64,000 nucleotides of DNA from DASVRZ01 sp038230215 (GTDB taxonomy: Bacteria > Verrucomicrobiota > Verrucomicrobiia > Chthoniobacterales > DASVRZ01), in contig JBBRNR010000003.1 of the NCBI GenBank assembly GCA_038230215.1, forward strand, positions 124,001 to 188,000, read 5' to 3'. This document shows, piece by piece, positions 41,346 through 49,980 of the stretch. The first letter of the stretch is position 1, and each line of letters begins with the position of its first letter. The notes beneath the pieces were generated by a model. The model did not search any database, had not been told where the DNA came from, and saw nothing but the letters and a program-made list of their open reading frames with translations. The position numbers were made by a program, and so were the translations under genes.

Positions 41346-43715
41346 TTATTCGCGCAAGGCGATGCCGCATTTTTCCACGAGGCGGGCTTTGAGCCGGGCG
41401 TGGGCGGTGTTGACTTCGTCTTGCGTAAGGGTGCGGTCGTCTGCGCGGTAAGTGAGGGAGTAGGCCAAAGATTTTTTATCCGCCGGGATTTTCGCGCCAG
41501 TCGGGTCGGTGAAAAGGTCGAAAAGGGCGACCTCGCGAAGGAGAGGGTCATTGGCACTCACGAGGGCGGCTTCGATGTCCGAATGGGCAAGAGTTTGCGG
41601 AGCCAAAAGCGCGATGTCGCGGGTGACGGCGGGGTATTTCGGCAACGCAGTAAAGAGGCGGCGGGCGGGCAACGCAGCGAGGAGAGCGGCGAGGTCGATT
41701 TCGGCGACGTAAACGGGAGTCTTGAGGCCATCTTTGCGTGCAATCTCAGGTTTTATTTGGCCAATCCAGCCGATTTTTTGTCCGGCGAGGGTGATGTCGG
41801 CTGCTAAAACAGCGGCGGGATGAGTGGATGTGGTGAAAACGAGCGGAGCAGAAACGAGGCTGCTCACTTCGGCTTTAAGGGCAAAGAAGTCGAGCAGGGC
41901 TGGAGATTTTCGCCAATCGCCGACAGTGTCTTGTCCACTGATGAGTAGTCCGAGGGTGAGAATTTCTGAGATTTCTGAAGAATCTTTCTCGGTCTTGCAG
42001 AAAACACGGCCTGTTTCGAGTAGCCGCAAGGAGGTTGCGCCCATGCGTTGATTCAGTTCGGCGACGGTCAAAAGACTTGGAATAAGACTTCTACGGAAGT
42101 ATATCTGGTCTTCTGTCAACGGATTGCGAACCTTTGGGTGGTTTCCTAGAATGTGGAAAGCTTCTTCGGAAGCTGATCCGAGTGCGAGAGCCGGGCGCAG
42201 AGAAAGGGTGCGGGCTTCGGAGAATCCACGGGCGACGAGGGCGCGTTTGAGGCCGATCTGGAAGTCGTAGAGGCGGTCCACATCGGAGATGGGTGCGGCG
42301 AATCCGCCGGATTTTCCAGAGATGCTCTGGATGCCGTGGACGCGGGCGATTTCTTCGATGAGATCGACTTCGCGAGTGAGATCGCCACGAAACGAGGGTA
42401 TTTTCCACTCGTTACCCGACGTTTTTTGCAAGCCGAGTCCAATGAGAATGCCATCCATGCGTTCGTCCGTAAGCGGAGTTCCCAGCAACTGGCGGCAACG
42501 ATCATTGCGCAACGCGACAGTCCATTCCAAGGGCGGAAGCTCCCCGACGACGGAAAGCGAGGCCTCGGCCCGACCGCCGGCGATTTCCTCCAACAATTGG
42601 CAGGCGCGTGCCGAAGCAGCGAGAACCTGGCCTGGATCCACTCCGCGCTCGAAGCGATAGGAGGAGTCGCTGGCGAGCCCGAGAATCCGCGAGGTGCGGC
42701 GGATATTTGAGGGACGAAACAGGGCGCTTTCGAGGAGAATATCGGTGGTCGTGGCGGAAACGCCGCTATCTTGTCCGCCCATCACGCCGGCGATGGCCAG
42801 GGCGCGAGTCTCGTCGGCGATGACTAAATCGAGCGGAGTCAGCGTGTATTCGCGGTCGTCCAGGGCGAGGAACTTTTCTCCCTCTGCGGCGTTGCGAACG
42901 ACGATGCCGCGGTTGACTTTCGCGAGGTCGAAAGCGTGCAGGGGTTGTCCCATTTCGAGCATCACGAAGTTGGTGACATCGACGACGTTGTTGATCGGTC
43001 TCAGGCCGACCGCCTGGAGTTTGCGAACGAGCCATTCCGGACTGGGACCTACTTTGACCCCGCGAACGATGCGTCCGCTGTAAAACGGGCAGGCGGCGCC
43101 CTCGATGCGGATGGGGAAAGTCGATGGTTCAAAGGTCTTATGAGACTCATAGGACGTATATTTTCCTCCTGTGATCGCCGCCATTTCGCGGGCGATACCG
43201 CGATGGCTGAGGAGGTCGGGACGATTGGGTGTGATTTCGAGATCGAAAAGCGTATCCGACGGAAAGAGGTCGCCGATCGGCGTGCCCACTGGGGCAGCGG
43301 GCGACAAAATGAGCAGGCCGGCAGATTCCTCGGAAATGCCGAGTTCTTTGGCGGAGCACATCATTCCTTCGCTTTCGACGCCACGGAGTTTGCCGACTTT
43401 GATTTTGAAATCGCCGGGCAAAACGGCTCCCGGAAGCGCGAGCGGGATTTTGTCGCCGACTTGATAATTCTTCGCACCGCAAACGATCTGACGTGGGAGG
43501 CCGCTACCGTCATCGACTTTGCAGACGCTCAGGCGGTCGGCGTTGGGGTGTTGCTCGGAACTGAGGATTTGCGCAACGACGACGCTGGCGATGGCGACGC
43601 CGCGCTCTTCGATGCCTTCGACTTCCACTCCGGCGAAGGTGAGGAGATCGGAGATTTCGGCGTTTGTTTTGTCGAGCGGAAGAAATTCCCGCAGCCAGTT
43701 CAGGGAGACTTTCAT
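41346..43715 (-). CDS. pheT: Phenylalanyl-tRNA synthetase beta subunit
   Basis: 789 residues. Starts MKVSLNWLREFLPLD; contains the N-terminal tRNA-binding EMAP-like domain (VVAQILSSEQHPNADRLSVCKVDDG), the B3/4 editing domain, B5 domain and C-terminal anticodon-binding ferredoxin-like domain (FTALPKYPAVTRDIALLAP). Charges tRNA-Phe together with PheS as an alpha2beta2 tetramer. The start at 43715 overlaps the pheS stop (ATGA), so a longer open frame upstream is rejected. Confidence 0.96.
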   Translation of the reverse strand: MKVSLNWLREFLPLDKTNAEISDLLTFAGVEVEGIEERGVAIASVVVAQILSSEQHPNADRLSVCKVDDGSGLPRQIVCGAKNYQVGDKIPLALPGAVLPGDFKIKVGKLRGVESEGMMCSAKELGISEESAGLLILSPAAPVGTPIGDLFPSDTLFDLEITPNRPDLLSHRGIAREMAAITGGKYTSYESHKTFEPSTFPIRIEGAACPFYSGRIVRGVKVGPSPEWLVRKLQAVGLRPINNVVDVTNFVMLEMGQPLHAFDLAKVNRGIVVRNAAEGEKFLALDDREYTLTPLDLVIADETRALAIAGVMGGQDSGVSATTTDILLESALFRPSNIRRTSRILGLASDSSYRFERGVDPGQVLAASARACQLLEEIAGGRAEASLSVVGELPPLEWTVALRNDRCRQLLGTPLTDERMDGILIGLGLQKTSGNEWKIPSFRGDLTREVDLIEEIARVHGIQSISGKSGGFAAPISDVDRLYDFQIGLKRALVARGFSEARTLSLRPALALGSASEEAFHILGNHPKVRNPLTEDQIYFRRSLIPSLLTVAELNQRMGATSLRLLETGRVFCKTEKDSSEISEILTLGLLISGQDTVGDWRKSPALLDFFALKAEVSSLVSAPLVFTTSTHPAAVLAADITLAGQKIGWIGQIKPEIARKDGLKTPVYVAEIDLAALLAALPARRLFTALPKYPAVTRDIALLAPQTLAHSDIEAALVSANDPLLREVALFDLFTDPTGAKIPADKKSLAYSLTYRADDRTLTQDEVNTAHARLKARLVEKCGIALRE

Positions 43716-44746
43716 GAGCGGAATTGGGCGAGGTAGCGGAGGTCGTTTTCGACCAATAGACGGATGTCGGTCGTGCCCGTGAGGATCATGGTCAGGCGGT
43801 CGATGCCGAAGCCAAAGGCAAAACCAGTGACGCGCTCGGGGTCGAAGGCGTTGTCGCCGCGGCGTTGGTTGATGGCTTCGAAAACTGCGGGATCGACCAT
43901 GCCGCAGCCAGCGAGTTCGAGCCATTTGTTGGTGCCGGGAAGTTTGGCATCGACTTCAAAGCTGGGTTCGGTAAAGGGGAAAAAATGCGGGCGGAAACGA
44001 ATCTCGGTGCTGGCTCCGAGAAGTTCGCGGAGGAAAAATTCGAGCGTGCCTTTGAGATCAGCGAGGCTGACGTTTTCGGCGACGTAAAGACCTTCGATCT
44101 GGTTAAATTGATTGAGATGGGTGGCGTCCACTTCATCCCGACGATAGGCAGCACCGGGACAAATTACGCGGACAGGCGGAGGCTGATTTTCCATGGTCCG
44201 AATCTGCACCGTCGAGGTGTGAGTGCGGAGAAGGCGTCCATCGGGGAGATAATACGTATCGGTCTCGTTGCGAGCCGGATGATCGGCAGGCGTGTTAAGC
44301 GCGTCGAAACAATGCCACTCGTCGTCGATATCGGGACCATCCGCCATGGCGAAACCGAGGCGGCGAAAAATCTGGATGACGCGGTCCTGCATTTGCGTAA
44401 CCGGATGGAGTGCACCGGGCTGTGGGTGCAGTTTCGCAGGCAAGGTAACGTCGATGCTCGAGACGGCTGCCGCGTCGCGGGCGGCGGTGAGTTCAGCCTG
44501 ACGCGATTCGAGCGCGGCGTTGATGCTGTTGCGTGTCTCGTTGAGGAGTTTCCCAAAAATGGGACGCTGCTCTTTGGGCACGGTTTTCATCTGCTCGGCA
44601 AAAGCGGAAACGCTCCCGGAGCGTCCCATGAGGGCGACACGGAGGTTTTCCAAGGTGCCGAGTTCAACGGCTGCCGCGATATCAGTCAGAGCACTGGCTT
44701 GAATCTGTTTGAGAGCGTCTTCCACGGGAAAATGAATCTGGTCCAA
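43712..44746 (-). CDS. pheS: Phenylalanyl-tRNA synthetase alpha subunit
   Basis: 344 residues. N-terminal coiled coil, then the class II catalytic core: motif 1 region (MQDRVIQIFRRLGFAMADGPDID), DEWHCFDALNTPADHPARNETDTYYL, RTHTSTVQIRTME, and motif 3-like GFAFGFGIDRLTMIL. Catalytic subunit for phenylalanine activation. It lies 63 bases downstream of rplT, with a hairpin between them. Confidence 0.96.
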   Translation of the reverse strand: MDQIHFPVEDALKQIQASALTDIAAAVELGTLENLRVALMGRSGSVSAFAEQMKTVPKEQRPIFGKLLNETRNSINAALESRQAELTAARDAAAVSSIDVTLPAKLHPQPGALHPVTQMQDRVIQIFRRLGFAMADGPDIDDEWHCFDALNTPADHPARNETDTYYLPDGRLLRTHTSTVQIRTMENQPPPVRVICPGAAYRRDEVDATHLNQFNQIEGLYVAENVSLADLKGTLEFFLRELLGASTEIRFRPHFFPFTEPSFEVDAKLPGTNKWLELAGCGMVDPAVFEAINQRRGDNAFDPERVTGFAFGFGIDRLTMILTGTTDIRLLVENDLRYLAQFRS

Positions 44747-44753
44747 ACGAAAA

Positions 44754-44776
44754 CCGAGTCAGTGTGAGTGACTCGG
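44754..44776 (-). terminator. Hairpin between rplT and pheS (terminator or attenuator)
   Basis: A perfect 8-bp inverted repeat CCGAGTCA-ctcacac-TGACTCGG, followed on the minus strand by TTTTCGTTT. It would partly end transcription from rplT before pheS, or act as an attenuator of pheST. No leader peptide with Phe codons was seen. Confidence 0.65.
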
Positions 44777-44809
44777 CTTCCAGTTTTAAGATGTTTGTTT
44801 TTCGAGTTC

Positions 44810-45199
44810 TTAGGCTGCCTGTTTGATTTGGGCAGCACTCTTCTTATCCAGAGCGGCTTTCACCTGCTCGATGATGTCCTTGAAGGCGGAGTCGTCGGTG
44901 ATGGCAATGTCCGAAAGGATTTTGCGATCGAGATCGATGTTAGCGGCTTTGATGCCTTCCATGAATCGGCTGTAGGTCAGTCCCTGCTCACGGGCGGCGG
45001 CATTGAGGCGCTGGACCCAGAGGGAGCGAAAGTTGCGCTTCTTGGTTTTGCGATCACGATACGCCCAGTATTGGGCCTTCATGACGGCGTCTTTGGCGTA
45101 GCGGAAAAGTTTCGAGCGGCGACCGCGGAATCCTTTTGCTTTTTCGATGACCCGGCGGCGGCGTTCGCGGCTCGCGGGTGCGTTAGTGGCTCTTGGCAT
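44810..45199 (-). CDS. rplT: 50S ribosomal protein L20
   Basis: 129 residues, slightly longer than the usual 115-120 because of a C-terminal tail (DKKSAAQIKQAA). RRRRVIEKAKGFRGRRSKLFRYAKDAVMKAQYWAYRDRKTKKRNFRSLWVQRLNAA is diagnostic. Binds 23S rRNA early in assembly and usually autoregulates the rpmI-rplT operon. It is 148 bases downstream of rpmI, and that gap shows no gene but could hold a regulatory leader. Confidence 0.96.
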   Translation of the reverse strand: MPRATNAPASRERRRRVIEKAKGFRGRRSKLFRYAKDAVMKAQYWAYRDRKTKKRNFRSLWVQRLNAAAREQGLTYSRFMEGIKAANIDLDRKILSDIAITDDSAFKDIIEQVKAALDKKSAAQIKQAA

Positions 45200-45347
45200 G
45201 TTCTAAAATCCGCTTGGGCGCGGTCTCCACGAATGAACTGTTGGTTGGTTTGATGATTTTCCGATCCCGTTCATTCGGTGAAGAGGACTCTCGCTAAAGC
45301 GGTGGAGTGTCTCTTGGATGGAAAATCCTATGGCTGCAATTCCGGGT

Positions 45348-45557
45348 CTAGTGGAATGGTAGGCAGTCTTTGACCCGCTTCATGTCCGTTTTGTCAACGA
45401 GACAGGATTTGGCGGCCTGGCGTTTTTGTTTCGGGCTTTTGGCACTCAACAAATGGCGTTTGTTGGCAGAAGAACGGAGAATTTTCCCGGTTCCAGTGAT
45501 TTTGAAACGCTTCGCCGCTGCTTTCTTGGTTTTGCGTCTGGCTATTGACTTTGGCAT
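45348..45557 (-). CDS. rpmI: 50S ribosomal protein L35
   Basis: 69 residues, MPKSIARRKTKKAAAKRFKITGTGKILRSS..., the L35 signature. The start at 45557 (MPKS) is favoured over a frame extension of 7 residues because L35 always begins MPK. In most bacteria infC precedes rpmI; here the upstream gene is ppk2, so infC has moved elsewhere. Confidence 0.95.
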   Translation of the reverse strand: MPKSIARRKTKKAAAKRFKITGTGKILRSSANKRHLLSAKSPKQKRQAAKSCLVDKTDMKRVKDCLPFH

Positions 45558-45629
45558 AAGAGGACCGCGAAAATACACGGGTTCGCTCCCATCGCAATTA
45601 AAATGTGCCCCGTTGGACTCAAAGTCCGC

Positions 45630-46520
45630 TTATTTCTCCGCTTCAAGGATTTTCCGGGCCGCCAGATTGTCCTTTTTCATCGCGTTTGTTACTGATGGAT
45701 ATTCCAAGTCGAGCGATTCTAAGGCATCGATCACAGCGGCGACCACCACCAGGCGTGCGAACCATTTCTTGTCCGCCGGGACGACATACCACGGAGCACG
45801 CTCTGTCGCGGTGTGGCGGATCATATCCTCGTAGGCCTCCATATATTCCTGCCAATGGGCGCGTTCACCCATGTCGGCGGCGGAAAATTTCCAGTTTTTT
45901 GTCGGATCGTCGAGCCGGGCGAGGAAACGCTTCTTTTGCTCCGCCTTCGAGACATTCAGGAAAAATTTTCGCACGATTGTCCCGTTGCGGGTGAGGGTTT
46001 TCTCGAAGTTGTTGATGTCCTCAAACCGGTCCTCCCAGATGTCTTTGCCGACGAGTTTGGGCGCGAGTTTTTGCTTATCGAGAAACTCCGGATGCACACG
46101 GACGACGAGCGTTTCCTCATAATAAGACCGATTGAAAATCCCGATTCGCCCACGCTCAGGGAGACATTTTTGGCAGCGCCAGAGAAAGTCGTGGTCGAGA
46201 TCCTCACTGCTCGGCTGCTTAAAGGAATACACCTGGCAGCCCTGCGGATTGATGCCCGACATGACGTGCTTGATCGCGCTGTCCTTGCCCGCCGCATCCA
46301 TCGCCTGGAAGACAAGCAAGAGCGACCACTCGTCCTGCGCGTAGAGTTTTTCCTGTAGCTCCGCGATGCGCGCGACGCCGGTGGCGAGCAAATCCTTTGC
46401 GTGCTCCTTGTTCTCGATCTCGCCTTTGTCGCCGGGGTCGCAGCTTTCGAGGTGAAATTTTTTTCCGTTGGAAACGCGATAGGGTGAAATGAGCGAGCGC
46501 ATGAGTTCGTTGTTGGACAT
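45630..46520 (-). CDS. ppk2: Polyphosphate kinase 2 family protein
   Basis: 296 residues. Walker A-like LLLVFQAMDAAGKDSAIKHVMSGINPQG, then FLWRCQKCLPERGRIGIFNRSYYEETLVVRVHPE (lid/Arg residues), and KFFLNVSKAEQKKRFLARLDDPTKNWKFS, all typical of class I/III PPK2 that transfers phosphate between polyphosphate and nucleotides. Soluble cytoplasmic enzyme. Follows xseA by 17 bases on the minus strand. Confidence 0.92.
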   Translation of the reverse strand: MSNNELMRSLISPYRVSNGKKFHLESCDPGDKGEIENKEHAKDLLATGVARIAELQEKLYAQDEWSLLLVFQAMDAAGKDSAIKHVMSGINPQGCQVYSFKQPSSEDLDHDFLWRCQKCLPERGRIGIFNRSYYEETLVVRVHPEFLDKQKLAPKLVGKDIWEDRFEDINNFEKTLTRNGTIVRKFFLNVSKAEQKKRFLARLDDPTKNWKFSAADMGERAHWQEYMEAYEDMIRHTATERAPWYVVPADKKWFARLVVVAAVIDALESLDLEYPSVTNAMKKDNLAARKILEAEK

Positions 46521-46537
46521 AAGAATGAAAGTCGGAG

Positions 46538-47875
46538 TTAGTCAGCGGTGGATAGAATTTCACCATCGCTTAGACGATTACGCAACGGCTCACCCGATTG
46601 GATGGCATTTGCACTGGTGACGACCGACCCGTCGGCGCGGGTAAGAATGCTGTAGCCGCGTCCCAGCGTGGACTCGGGGCCAAGAACGCGCAGGAGGCTG
46701 GTAGATTTTTCGAGACGGTTTTTGCGCTCCAGCATCGCCTGTCGGGAAATGGTTAGAAACTGGTCCCTCTTCCGCTGAAATGACTGCAACTTGAGCGCGA
46801 GAATTTGGTCAGGTCGATGCTGTTGCAGCGAACCGAGAGCGCGTGCGAAACGCTGCTGTAGAGCGGACATCTGACGCTCCAGATTCAGTGCCAGATCGCT
46901 CGCCAGTAAATCTGCCGCCTGCTGCTGTTGCTCGACGATTCGCAACGCTTCCCGCTGCAACGCCGGGGCGAGGCGCCCGGTAAGTTTTTCTTTTTCGTGC
47001 GTGATCGTGGCCTGTAAACACTGACGCAGGCGCGTGGTGAGAACATTCAGCCGATGGGTTAGTTCCTCGCCGTCCGGCACGACCATTTCCGCAGCTGCAC
47101 TCGGCGTCGGCGCGCGCAGATCGGCTACAAAATCGGCAATCGTAAAATCGATCTCATGTCCGACGGCAGACACGATGGGAATGGAACTCGCATGGATGGC
47201 GCGGGCGACGACTTCCTCGTTGAATGGCCATAAATCCTCGATGCTCCCCCCGCCGCGTCCGACGACTAACAAATCGACTTCGCCCGCAAGATCAGCATTG
47301 AACTGCCGGATCGCCGCGGCGATTTCCGCAGCGGCTTCCGCCCCTTGGACTTTCACCGGAATCAGCAGCAATCGCAGCCAAGGCGCACGGCGCGCAAAGA
47401 CGTTCACCATGTCCTGCAACGCCGCCCCGGTTGGCGAGGTGACGAGTCCGATCGTTCTCGGAAATTTCGGCAGTGCTAACTTTTTGCTAACATCGAACAA
47501 ACCCTCCGCGTCCAGATTGCGCTTGAGTGCCTCGAACTTCGCCTGCAACGCCCCCTGCCCTCGTGGCTGGACGTTTTGCACGATCATTTGATACTGCCCG
47601 CGCGCATCGTAAACGGTGATGGAACCGAAGACTTGCACCGCCATGCCGTCGGTGAGTTTTTGCCGTGTCGCAGCCCGGGCAAAGAGCACGCAGGCCAGTT
47701 GCGCGCGATCGTCTTTCAGTGTGAAATATTGGTGCCCCGACGCCTGTTTGCGATGATTGGAAATCTCTCCCTCGACCCAGACTTCACCAATGCGGCCCTC
47801 CAGCAGATCGCGAATGCTGCGCGTGAGTTCGCCAACGGTTAGAACCTGCGGCTCACTGGTAAAAAGCTCATCCAT
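46538..47875 (-). CDS. xseA: Exodeoxyribonuclease VII large subunit
   Basis: 445 residues: N-terminal OB fold (LTVGELTRSIRDLLEGRIGEVWVEGEISNHRKQASGHQYFTLKD), catalytic region with VTSPTGAALQDMVNVFARRAPWLRLLLIPVKVQG and VVGRGGGSIEDLWPFNEEVVARAI, and a long C-terminal coiled coil. Degrades single-stranded DNA with the small subunit XseB, which was not seen here. Confidence 0.95.
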   Translation of the reverse strand: MDELFTSEPQVLTVGELTRSIRDLLEGRIGEVWVEGEISNHRKQASGHQYFTLKDDRAQLACVLFARAATRQKLTDGMAVQVFGSITVYDARGQYQMIVQNVQPRGQGALQAKFEALKRNLDAEGLFDVSKKLALPKFPRTIGLVTSPTGAALQDMVNVFARRAPWLRLLLIPVKVQGAEAAAEIAAAIRQFNADLAGEVDLLVVGRGGGSIEDLWPFNEEVVARAIHASSIPIVSAVGHEIDFTIADFVADLRAPTPSAAAEMVVPDGEELTHRLNVLTTRLRQCLQATITHEKEKLTGRLAPALQREALRIVEQQQQAADLLASDLALNLERQMSALQQRFARALGSLQQHRPDQILALKLQSFQRKRDQFLTISRQAMLERKNRLEKSTSLLRVLGPESTLGRGYSILTRADGSVVTSANAIQSGEPLRNRLSDGEILSTAD

Positions 47876-47911
47876 TGTTGATTAAACGTGGATGCACAAA
47901 TTCCTCGGGAT

Positions 47912-48862
47912 TCATAACCCCTCAAGTATATTCGAGAGCTTCTCCACACCCTGCATTTCGCCGATGACTTCCCGCAACGACGCAAGTGCTTTGGGAATGT
48001 GGCGCAGGAACTCCGGCTTGCCCTTGTTATGACCGAGAAATCCGTAAGCGCCGAGCGCTTGCATTAGCCGTTGCATAGCGCAAAAATGGAATGTCCTAAC
48101 ATAATTTTCATCGTCGATGTTAGCAACGCTCTGGTAGTAGGTTAGCATCTCATTCCGCTCACTCTCGGCGAGGTTCACATACGGGTCGTGGAGCAATGAG
48201 GCGAGGTCGTATTGGCGCAGGCCGGGGCGCATTCCTTGAAAGTCGATCAACCAGGCATCGTCGTCGCGCATCAGGATGTTTTGCGATTGGAAATCACGAT
48301 GAATCAGCACTCGCGGACGGTTCGCCAGCTCTTGGGAAATGATTGCTAACATGGGAATGGAACCCGCATCAAACTCGATGCCAAAGTGGAGTCCGAGGCA
48401 GTTCTCAAAGAAATAATTTTGCTCCCATTGATAGAGGTGCGCATCAAAAACGGGCTGGAGTTGCAGTGTGGTCTCCGAATTGAGCGCGTGGAGGCGGGCG
48501 GCCTGGGCGAGCGTTTTCTGGTAGTGGAGTTTACGTTTTTCCCACGACTCATCGCGGTGCGTCCAGAGATCGACTTCACCCAAGTCCTGCATCCAAATGA
48601 GGCCTTCGCTGACATCATGCTGGTAGATCTGCGGGACGTTGATGCCGCGATCCGCGAGGAAATGCGCGACTTCGACGTAGTGGCGGTTTTCCTCACGCTG
48701 ATCGCCGTATTTCACCAGAATCAGGGAACGTCCGGCTCCTGTGTCTATGCGATAGAATTTGCGATCCGACCCGCCTTTTTCCAGCGGAGTTACAGCGATA
48801 TCTTCGGGTGCGAAATCGGGAAATTTCGCGCAGGTCTGGTCGAGGAGCGAGGTGGGGAGCAT
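47912..48862 (-). CDS. amgK: Aminoglycoside-phosphotransferase-fold sugar kinase (AmgK-like)
   Basis: 316 residues with a kinase fold: PLEKGGSDRKFYRI, LIHRDFQSQNILMRDDDAWLIDFQGMRPGLRQYDLASLLHDPY (catalytic loop HRDFQSQN and DFQ metal motif). The match with AmgK, which phosphorylates N-acetylmuramic acid or GlcNAc at the anomeric position, is supported by the neighbour 8 bases upstream, a MurU-like nucleotidyltransferase. Together they would recycle cell-wall sugars to UDP-MurNAc, bypassing de novo synthesis. MupP is not seen here. Confidence 0.8.
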   Translation of the reverse strand: MLPTSLLDQTCAKFPDFAPEDIAVTPLEKGGSDRKFYRIDTGAGRSLILVKYGDQREENRHYVEVAHFLADRGINVPQIYQHDVSEGLIWMQDLGEVDLWTHRDESWEKRKLHYQKTLAQAARLHALNSETTLQLQPVFDAHLYQWEQNYFFENCLGLHFGIEFDAGSIPMLAIISQELANRPRVLIHRDFQSQNILMRDDDAWLIDFQGMRPGLRQYDLASLLHDPYVNLAESERNEMLTYYQSVANIDDENYVRTFHFCAMQRLMQALGAYGFLGHNKGKPEFLRHIPKALASLREVIGEMQGVEKLSNILEGL

Positions 48863-48870
48863 GAGACGTT

Positions 48871-49806
48871 TCAGGCGGGCAAAAAGCCGCGCGGGGACAG
48901 GATACCGTTGGCATAATGGACAGGCGAAGTAAATTTTATGCCGGGCCAGACGATGACGTCTTTCAAGCTACTACCAGGAGCGAGCTCGACGTTTTTGCCA
49001 ATGCTAACCAAGCCTTCCAGCGCGGTGTCCACGATGCAGGCAGACGGCTGGATCGGCATCGGCCAATTGAGTTGCGCGGGATTCTCGGCGTCCAGATATT
49101 GCTCGTAGAAATAGCGATGGACATCGAGGTATTGCGAGGGCGAACCAAGGTCCCACCAGTGCCCCTCGTCGAGGACGATGCCGCCAACGCTGTCGGGCTG
49201 GTCGCGAATGAGATCGCAGAGAATCGGGATGATGGAGATTTGCGTGTCCCGCGGGATGTGGGCAAAGATTTCTGCCTCCAAAATATAGATGCCGGTGAAG
49301 AGATAACGCCGAGCTTCGGGCGCGGTCCCGAGTTTCTGCGCGATGTCCAGGATATGACCGGAACTCGAATCAAATGCGACCTGCAACGGCCCGCCCGACG
49401 AGCGCAGAATCATCGTGACCAGCCGCCCGCTGCGCTCATGGTCGGAAATCGCTTTTTCGATCGGGAGATCGCTCAGGATGTCGCCGTTATAGACGAGGAG
49501 CGGCTCGCCGTGGACGAGGTCCTCGATGTTTTTGATGCCGCCACCCGTTTCCAGCCGCTGCGGTTCGTGGCGAAAGACGATCTCCTGTTTCCCATAGCGA
49601 TAATCGGGAAATTCCTCGTCGTAGCATGCGGGCAGATGGTGCGTGTTGACGATGAATTGATCGAACCCCTGCGCCAGCAAATGATCGAAGGCGAACGTGA
49701 TCAGCGGCTTGTGAAAAACGGGGATGAGCGGCTTGGGCAGAAGTTCGGTCAGGGGCTTGAGCCGGGTGCCGAGTCCGGCACCAAGGACGAATGCAGTGCG
49801 AATCAT
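48871..49806 (-). CDS. murU: Nucleotidyltransferase, MurU-like
   Basis: 312 residues. VLGAGLGTRLKPLTELLPKPLIPVFHKPLI is the sugar-nucleotidyltransferase signature, LVYNGDILSDLPI holds the metal Asp, and EGHWWDLGSPSQYLDVHRYF is a typical downstream motif. The family includes GlmU/MurU/RmlA-like enzymes; the amgK-like gene directly downstream points to MurNAc-1-phosphate uridylyltransferase. The C-terminal 70 residues resemble a short left-handed beta-helix (VGKNVELAPGSSLKDVIVWPG-like). The start at 49806 is used because the longer open frame upstream is not conserved-looking. Confidence 0.78.
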   Translation of the reverse strand: MIRTAFVLGAGLGTRLKPLTELLPKPLIPVFHKPLITFAFDHLLAQGFDQFIVNTHHLPACYDEEFPDYRYGKQEIVFRHEPQRLETGGGIKNIEDLVHGEPLLVYNGDILSDLPIEKAISDHERSGRLVTMILRSSGGPLQVAFDSSSGHILDIAQKLGTAPEARRYLFTGIYILEAEIFAHIPRDTQISIIPILCDLIRDQPDSVGGIVLDEGHWWDLGSPSQYLDVHRYFYEQYLDAENPAQLNWPMPIQPSACIVDTALEGLVSIGKNVELAPGSSLKDVIVWPGIKFTSPVHYANGILSPRGFLPA

Positions 49807-49980
49807 GTGGAGCGCACCAGCCAACACGGGCCGCCATGGGAATACAACTCGAATGACGGGTGTCACACGCTTTTCCAGCGGCAAACGCAAAAGCATTTTG
49901 CCGGTCTTGCAAGGCCGCCCACGTAGGCTGGCATCGAATTTTCCACGCCCGTGATTCGAGTGAGAATCGAATTTTGGAGT

